From Polaromonas sp. (lineage in GTDB: Bacteria; Pseudomonadota; Gammaproteobacteria; Burkholderiales; Burkholderiaceae_C): 9,851 bases of DNA. Location: assembly GCA_026786065.1 (NCBI GenBank), contig JAJAYS010000229.1, forward strand, positions 1 through 9,851. Direction: 5' to 3'. The stretch's first letter is position 1, and each line of letters begins with the position of its first letter. The notes below the pieces were generated by a model that was not told the origin of the DNA, ran no database searches, and saw nothing but the letters and a program-made list of their open reading frames with translations. The translations under genes and the position numbers were made by a program. This document shows positions 6,138 through 9,851 of the stretch, in pieces.

Positions 6138-6171
6138 GCGGGCGCACCGGAAGGCGTCATGGTGCGCCCGC
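6138..6171. promoter_or_regulatory. Perfect inverted repeat in the regulator leader
   Basis: GCGGGCGCACC (6138-6148) and GGTGCGCCCGC (6161-6171) form a perfect 11-bp dyad with a 12-bp spacer, starting 30 bp upstream of the regulator start. A further CGGGCGCACC lies at 6235-6244. In RNA this would be a very stable 5' leader hairpin; as DNA it could be a repressor site. There is no T-tract on either side, so it is not a standard terminator. Confidence 0.45.
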
Positions 6172-6196
6172 GCCGGATAACGCGCTTGAAGCCGCC

Positions 6197-6212
6197 GTAA
6201 AGCTGCGGTAAA
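6197..6212 (+). promoter_or_regulatory. CpxR-box-like tandem motif upstream of the two-component operon
   Basis: Two GTAAA half-sites (6197-6201 and 6208-6212) are spaced 11 bp start to start, one helical turn. This matches the published enterobacterial CpxR consensus GTAAA-N(4-8)-GTAAA and the tandem binding of OmpR-family regulators. It lies 89-104 bp upstream of the regulator start codon. No good sigma70 promoter is obvious; a weak TTTACG hexamer overlaps the motif on the minus strand. Confidence 0.5.
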
Positions 6213-6347
6213 TGCCGAGTTGAGCCGCGCATCTCGGGCGCACCAGAGAACGTTTTCAGGCGATCATGGCGAAGCAGGGTCTGGTGTGCTCCGCACAAAC
6301 TTGCAGGTTCCTGGCGGTCACGCGCCGCAGGTGTGGTCGCGGCAGGC

Positions 6348-6390
6348 GCTATAGAAAACAGAGCTGCTCACGCTCGTATTTGTTGGGCTT
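6348..6390 (+). repeat. Interspersed short repeat, copy C, abutting the permease stop
   Basis: This 43-bp copy aligns without gaps to copy B. Its last two bases overlap the stop codon of the minus-strand permease gene (stop at 6389-6391), so it joins a gene 3' end but in the opposite orientation to copies A and B relative to the gene. Confidence 0.65.
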
Positions 6391-7750
6391 AAACCACTTT
6401 TTGTCTTGAAGCAAACAGCACCAGCAGCAGCGCCGGCACACCGAGCAGTGCGGTCGCCATGAAGAAATTGGCATAGCCCCAGGCATCGACGGCGGCGCCC
6501 GAATAGCCGGCCAGAAACTTCGGCAGCAGCAGCATCATCGAGCTGAAGATCGCGTACTGCGTGGCCGAATAATTGACGTTGGTCAGGCTGGACAAATACG
6601 CGATGAAGGCCGCCGACGCAATGCCGCTGGCCAGGTTGTCGGCGGCGATCACGACCATCAGCGCCCCGACGTCGTGGCCGCGCGAGGCCAGCCAGGCAAA
6701 CAGCAGGTTGGTCGCCGCGCTCAGCAGCGCGCCCAGCGCCAGCACGCGCATCACGCCAAAGCGCATCGCCAGCGCACCGCCGACCACCGCGCCGACCAGC
6801 GTCATCACGACGCCGTAGAGCTTGGTCACCGTGGCGACCTCGTCTTTGGTGTAGCCCATATCGACGTAAAACGGGTTCGCCATGATGCCCATCACCACGT
6901 CGCTGATACGGTAGATGGCAATCAGCGCGAGGATCAGCATCGCCTGCCGGCCGTAGCGCTTTAAAAAGTCGGCAAAAGGTTCGATCAGTGCGCCGCGCAG
7001 CCAGTCGGCCGCATTGCGCGCCGGCACGGAAGCGCGGGCGGCGGGCTCGGGCGAAAGCAGCACCGTCACCACGCCGATCAGCATCGACGCGGCCATCGCC
7101 AAGTACGCCGCCCGCCAAGCGCCGGGCTGGTAGGCCGCGCCGCCTGCAACCTCAAAGCGCGCGGCAATCCACAAGGCCCCGGCACCAGACCAGATCATCG
7201 CGATGCGGTAGCCGGTCTGGTAGGCCGCAGCCAGCGCTGCCTGGCGCTCGGTGTCGGCCGACTCGATGCGGTAGGCGTCGAGCGCGATGTCCTGGGTCGC
7301 CGAGCCGAAAGCCACCGCCAACGCGCACCACACTGCCGGCAGCAGCGCCAGCCGCGGGTCGGTCAGTGCCAGCCCGACGAGCCCCGCCATCACGGTCAAC
7401 TGCGCCAGCAGCAGCCAGCTGCGGCGCCGTCCCAGCCAACGCGTCAGCAGCGGAATCGGCATCCGGTCCACCAGCGGCGCCCAGACCCACTTGAAGGCAT
7501 AGGCCAGGCCAACCCAGCTCAGAAAACCGATGGTCGTGCGGTTGATGCCGGCTTCGCGCAGCCAGAAGCTCAGCGTGCCGAACACCAGCAGCAGAGGCAG
7601 TCCGGCAGAAAAGCCGAGCAGCAGCATGCGCAGCGTTGCGGCTTCGCGGTAGACCCGCCAGACCTCGCGCCATGAAGGCTTTTTTGGCGCGCCCAATTCG
7701 CTGGTGGTGTCTGGAGTTTTGACCCTTGGGGCTAGCGTGTTGTCTGACAT
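6389..7750 (-). CDS. ampG: AmpG-like muropeptide permease (MFS)
   Basis: A major facilitator superfamily protein of 453 residues with about 12 predicted membrane helices; E. coli AmpG has 491. AmpG imports GlcNAc-1,6-anhydroMurNAc peptides into the cytoplasm for peptidoglycan recycling, and in many bacteria this also feeds beta-lactamase induction. Family features seen: a polar N-terminus of about 35 residues, then MLLLGFSAGLPLLLVFGTLS, WLREAGINRTTIGFLSWVGL, the KWVWAPLVDR motif between helices, GSATQDIALDAYRIE, and YRIAMIWSGAGAL. The C-terminal half contains YRISDVVMG and PFYVDMGYTKDEV, followed by NVNYSATQYAIFSSMM. The start is ATG at 7750 with AGGG about 7 bases upstream. It shares its strand with the regulator operon 280 bp downstream and is divergent from the M48 peptidase. 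A generic MFS permease is possible, but the QDIALDAYR region strongly favours the AmpG group. Confidence 0.9.
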   Translation of the reverse strand: MSDNTLAPRVKTPDTTSELGAPKKPSWREVWRVYREAATLRMLLLGFSAGLPLLLVFGTLSFWLREAGINRTTIGFLSWVGLAYAFKWVWAPLVDRMPIPLLTRWLGRRRSWLLLAQLTVMAGLVGLALTDPRLALLPAVWCALAVAFGSATQDIALDAYRIESADTERQAALAAAYQTGYRIAMIWSGAGALWIAARFEVAGGAAYQPGAWRAAYLAMAASMLIGVVTVLLSPEPAARASVPARNAADWLRGALIEPFADFLKRYGRQAMLILALIAIYRISDVVMGIMANPFYVDMGYTKDEVATVTKLYGVVMTLVGAVVGGALAMRFGVMRVLALGALLSAATNLLFAWLASRGHDVGALMVVIAADNLASGIASAAFIAYLSSLTNVNYSATQYAIFSSMMLLLPKFLAGYSGAAVDAWGYANFFMATALLGVPALLLVLFASRQKVV

Positions 7751-7912
7751 GGTGGCCCTGGTTTGTCAGTATTATTGATTGACGCATGGCGCACCGCTTC
7801 GCGGGCAGGATTGCAGAGGAAGGTCGTTGCCAGATTGACGATGGCTGACGTTTGTTTGGCGTATGTTCGTAGACTGTTTAAAGTTTTTGCGTAACGGAAA
7901 GGTCAAACCCGA
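7751..7912. promoter_or_regulatory. Divergent promoter region between ampG and the M48 peptidase
   Basis: This 162-bp gap between divergent starts must carry both promoters. An AATAAT at 7773-7778 on the minus strand is a possible -10 for the permease; for the peptidase I see only weak hexamers in the AT-rich stretch 7850-7892. GGAAAGG at 7896-7902 is the peptidase Shine-Dalgarno. I found no clear CpxR-type tandem site here. Confidence 0.4.
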
Positions 7913-8755
7913 ATGTGCCCCCTTTGCAACGCCCATCACCGCGCCTGGCCCGGACGCCGCGCTTTTTTGCTGGCCGCGGCTGGCGCTGCAACGCTGGCTG
8001 CCAGCGCTCCAGCCTTGGCGCAGGTCGATGTCGGCAGGTCTTCGCAGTTGCGCAACCTGATTCCGGCTGCAGAGCTGGAAACTGCGGCAGCACAGCAGTA
8101 CGCCAAGACCCTGGCCGATGCCCGTGCCCAGGGCGCGCTGGCGTCGGCCAACGACCCGCAGTTGATGCGGCTGCGCGGCATCTCCACCAAGCTGATTCCG
8201 CAATCGCCGCAATGGAACGACCGCGCCAAATCCTGGAAATGGGAAGTCAACTTGCTGGGCAGCAAGCAGATCAATGCGTTTTGCATGCCCGGCGGCAAGA
8301 TCGCGTTTTACACCGGCATCCTTGAGCAGCTCAAACTGACCGACGAAGAGGTCGCGATGATCATGGGCCACGAAATGGCCCATGCGCTGCGCGAGCATGC
8401 GCGCGAGCGCATCGCCAAAACCCAGGGCACCGGCACGCTGCTGTCGCTGGGCGCTTCGCTGTTCGGCCTGGGCGAGCTGGGCGGTCTAGCGGCCAATGTC
8501 GGCACGCAGCTGATGTCGCTGCGCTTTAGCCGCGACGACGAAACCGAGGCCGACCTGGTGGGCCTGGAGATTGCCGCGCGCGGCGGCTACAACCCGAATG
8601 CCGCCGTCAGCTTGTGGGAAAAAATGGGTCAGGCGGGCAACAAGGCGGGTGGGCCGGCGTTTCTGTCCAGCCACCCGTCGGGGCCGGCGCGCATCCAGCA
8701 ACTGCAGAACAACGTGCCCAAGGTGCAGGGGCTGTACGAGCGTTCTCGCGGATAG
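7913..8755 (+). CDS. Exported M48-family zinc metallopeptidase
   Basis: The product has 280 residues from the ATG at 7913. The N-terminus has a MCPLC motif, then GRRAFLLAAAGAATLAAS and a likely cleavage site after APALA (residue 36). The Arg-Arg followed by AFL resembles a Tat signal, though Sec export is possible. The mature part carries the M48 zinc site: His153-Glu154-xx-His157 in MGHEMAHAL with Glu154 as catalytic base, and Glu212 in DETEADLVGLEIAARGGYNP as third ligand. NAFCMPGGKIAFYTGIL and the C-terminal SSHPSGPARIQQL are also typical of the family. It belongs to the exported peptidases related to E. coli LoiP/YcaL rather than to membrane HtpX, since no internal transmembrane helices are seen. 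Such enzymes degrade or process envelope proteins; the substrate here is unknown. No TPR repeats follow, unlike BepA. Confidence 0.93.
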   Translation: MCPLCNAHHRAWPGRRAFLLAAAGAATLAASAPALAQVDVGRSSQLRNLIPAAELETAAAQQYAKTLADARAQGALASANDPQLMRLRGISTKLIPQSPQWNDRAKSWKWEVNLLGSKQINAFCMPGGKIAFYTGILEQLKLTDEEVAMIMGHEMAHALREHARERIAKTQGTGTLLSLGASLFGLGELGGLAANVGTQLMSLRFSRDDETEADLVGLEIAARGGYNPNAAVSLWEKMGQAGNKAGGPAFLSSHPSGPARIQQLQNNVPKVQGLYERSRG

Positions 8756-8780
8756 CGCAGGGTCACCGGCGTGCGGCCTG

Positions 8781-8798
8781 GGTTGGCAGACGCCAACC
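8781..8798. other. Hairpin between convergent M48 and nuclease genes
   Basis: GGTTGGC (8781-8787) and GCCAACC (8792-8798) form a perfect 7-bp stem with an AGAC loop, 25 bp after the peptidase stop. No T-tract follows on either strand, so it may stabilise mRNA ends rather than act as an intrinsic terminator. The rest of the 196-bp gap (8756-8951) shows nothing else clear. Confidence 0.4.
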
Positions 8799-8951
8799 TG
8801 GTTCGCCGCTCCGCCAGAGTGCCGCCCAATGCGCCAGAACCGGTTCACAACCATAGCTTTTAAATGACCGAAGTTCCCGGCCACTGGCTCCCGGCACTGC
8901 GCGCCGGCTGCAGGCTCGGGGCGCGGGGCGGCGCGCCTCAAGCGTCAAGCG

Positions 8952-9842
8952 TCACACGCTGAAGTCGTAGTCCACCGTCAGCGGCGCGTGGTCGCTGAAG
9001 CGCTGCGTCCGGTAAATGGCCTCGTCTCGGGCCAGCCTGGCAAAGGCCGGCGTCGCCAGGTGGTAGTCGAGCCGCCAGCCGACGTTTTTGGCATAGGCCT
9101 GACCCCGGTTGCTCCACCAGGTGTAGGCCTCGCCGGTGGTTGTCGGCTGCAGCATGCGGTACACATCGACCATGCCGCCGCCGGCGGGATTGGGCGCTGG
9201 CAGACCAGTGTGGGCGGTGAGTTCGTCCACCGCCTCATTGGCTTCAGCGGCGTCGGCTTGGGCGTTTTCACTCAGCAGTTCGGTCATCCAGGCGCGTTCT
9301 TCGGGCAGAAAGCCGCTGTTTTTTCGATTGCCCTTGAAGTTCTTCAGATCGATTTCCTGATGGGCAATGTTGATGTCGCCGCACAGCACGAATTCGCGCG
9401 AGGCTTTCAGCGCCAGCAGGCGCGGGTAGAACTCGGCCAGAAAGCGGAACTTGGCCGCCTGGCGCTCTTCGCCCGACGAGCCGCTCGGGAAGTAGCCGCT
9501 GATGACCGAGAGCCTGGGGCAGTGCCGGCGGCCTGGCTGGTCGAAGCGCAGCTCGACGTAGCGGCCTTCGGCGTCGAATTCGGTCGAGCCGTAGCCGGTG
9601 ACCACATCGCTCGGTTCGTGGCGCGAGTAGATGCCGACGCCCGAATAGCCTTTCTTCTCGGCGAAATGAAAGTAGCCCTTCAAACCGGCGATCTCTTCAA
9701 AGCGGCCGGCCACGTCGGCCGCCTGGGCTTTGAGCTCCTGCACGCAAATACAATCTGCCCGGGTCTCGGCAACCCAGGCTTCGAGCCCCTTTGTGGCGGC
9801 TGAACGAATGCCGTTGAGGTTGAGGCTGGTCAGTTTGAACAA
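8952..9842 (-). CDS. xth: Exodeoxyribonuclease III / AP endonuclease
   Basis: This is a class II AP endonuclease of the exonuclease-endonuclease-phosphatase superfamily, 296 residues (E. coli ExoIII 268, ExoA types about 250-260). It cleaves DNA at abasic sites and removes 3' blocking groups in base excision repair. Catalytic residues by family alignment: Asn8 in SLNLNGIRSA, Glu36 in CVQELKAQ, Tyr117 in SGYFPSGSSG, Asp156 and Asn158 in CGDINIAH, Asp259 in GWRLDYHLAT, and Asp284-His285 in FSDHAPL. All are present. The start is TTG at 9842, preceded by GATATCC and, at the window edge, GAG; no in-frame ATG lies upstream in the window. Residues of about 191-223 are an Ala/Glu/Pro-rich insert just before GMVDVYR, where I recall relatives having only a short loop; this explains the extra length. 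It is convergent with the M48 gene. Confidence 0.94.
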   Translation of the reverse strand: MFKLTSLNLNGIRSAATKGLEAWVAETRADCICVQELKAQAADVAGRFEEIAGLKGYFHFAEKKGYSGVGIYSRHEPSDVVTGYGSTEFDAEGRYVELRFDQPGRRHCPRLSVISGYFPSGSSGEERQAAKFRFLAEFYPRLLALKASREFVLCGDINIAHQEIDLKNFKGNRKNSGFLPEERAWMTELLSENAQADAAEANEAVDELTAHTGLPAPNPAGGGMVDVYRMLQPTTTGEAYTWWSNRGQAYAKNVGWRLDYHLATPAFARLARDEAIYRTQRFSDHAPLTVDYDFSV

Positions 9843-9851
9843 GGATATCTC

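Noticed and set aside
6318..7118. 266-residue minus-strand open frame
   Set aside because: It overlaps ampG in another frame on the same strand and has the Arg/Gly/Ala-rich composition of a high-GC shadow frame; ampG carries the family motifs.
8781..8798. Intrinsic terminator after the M48 gene
   Set aside because: The stem is good but no T-tract follows on either strand, so it is listed only as a hairpin.
8988..9803. 271-residue plus-strand open frame opposite the nuclease gene
   Set aside because: It is the antisense shadow of xth, with no recognisable domain, while xth has all catalytic residues.
1..9851. Defence system, CRISPR array, prophage or biosynthetic cluster
   Set aside because: Apart from the single PIN-domain toxin at the edge, no gene or repeat pattern of these kinds is present; most genes are housekeeping or envelope functions.

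Overview
The window looks like chromosomal DNA of a betaproteobacterium, most likely Burkholderiales and close to Comamonadaceae (Polaromonas/Rhodoferax-like). This rests on high GC with strong third-position G/C, on the recalled protein flavour of IlvE, WaaF, the small CHCC zinc protein and the ExoIII-type nuclease, and on a short interspersed repeat of the GCTAT...ATAGCTGC..GCGCT type that I associate with that family. No database search was possible, so the taxonomy is inference.

Layout. Left part, plus strand: the 3' part of a VapC-like PIN-domain toxin runs off the left edge (3-362). It is followed by an interspersed repeat, a small two-helix membrane protein of unknown function (516-947), branched-chain aminotransferase ilvE (1024-1977), a tiny CHCC zinc-finger protein (2078-2284) and LPS heptosyltransferase II waaF (2348-3463). 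Middle: a 646-bp gene-free gap (3464-4109) holds a second repeat copy overlapping the waaF stop, a bidirectional terminator-like hairpin, an AT-richer block with two promoter-like boxes and two dyads but no gene to drive, and a 166-bp nearly palindromic MITE-like element flanked by CTAG. Right part: a minus-strand two-component system of CpxRA/RstAB type (regulator 5386-6108, kinase 4110-5378), then an AmpG-like muropeptide permease (6389-7750, minus). A divergent exported M48 metallopeptidase (7913-8755, plus) follows, and an exodeoxyribonuclease III-type gene (8952-9842, minus) closes the window.

How the genes may work together. Several genes concern the cell envelope: WaaF builds the LPS inner core, AmpG recycles peptidoglycan fragments, and the M48 peptidase is exported. 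The two-component system resembles envelope-stress systems. A GTAAA-N6-GTAAA motif, matching the known CpxR box, lies about 90 bp upstream of the regulator start, which suggests autoregulation. IlvE and the nuclease are housekeeping genes.

I do not see a defence island, CRISPR array, prophage or biosynthetic cluster. The most interesting signals are non-coding: the palindromic MITE-like element, the interspersed repeat that sits on or near gene 3' ends three times, the apparently orphan regulatory block, and the CpxR-like box. In addition, three proteins (WaaF, the kinase, the nuclease) carry Ala/Gly/Pro/Ser-rich inserts in places where I do not expect them.
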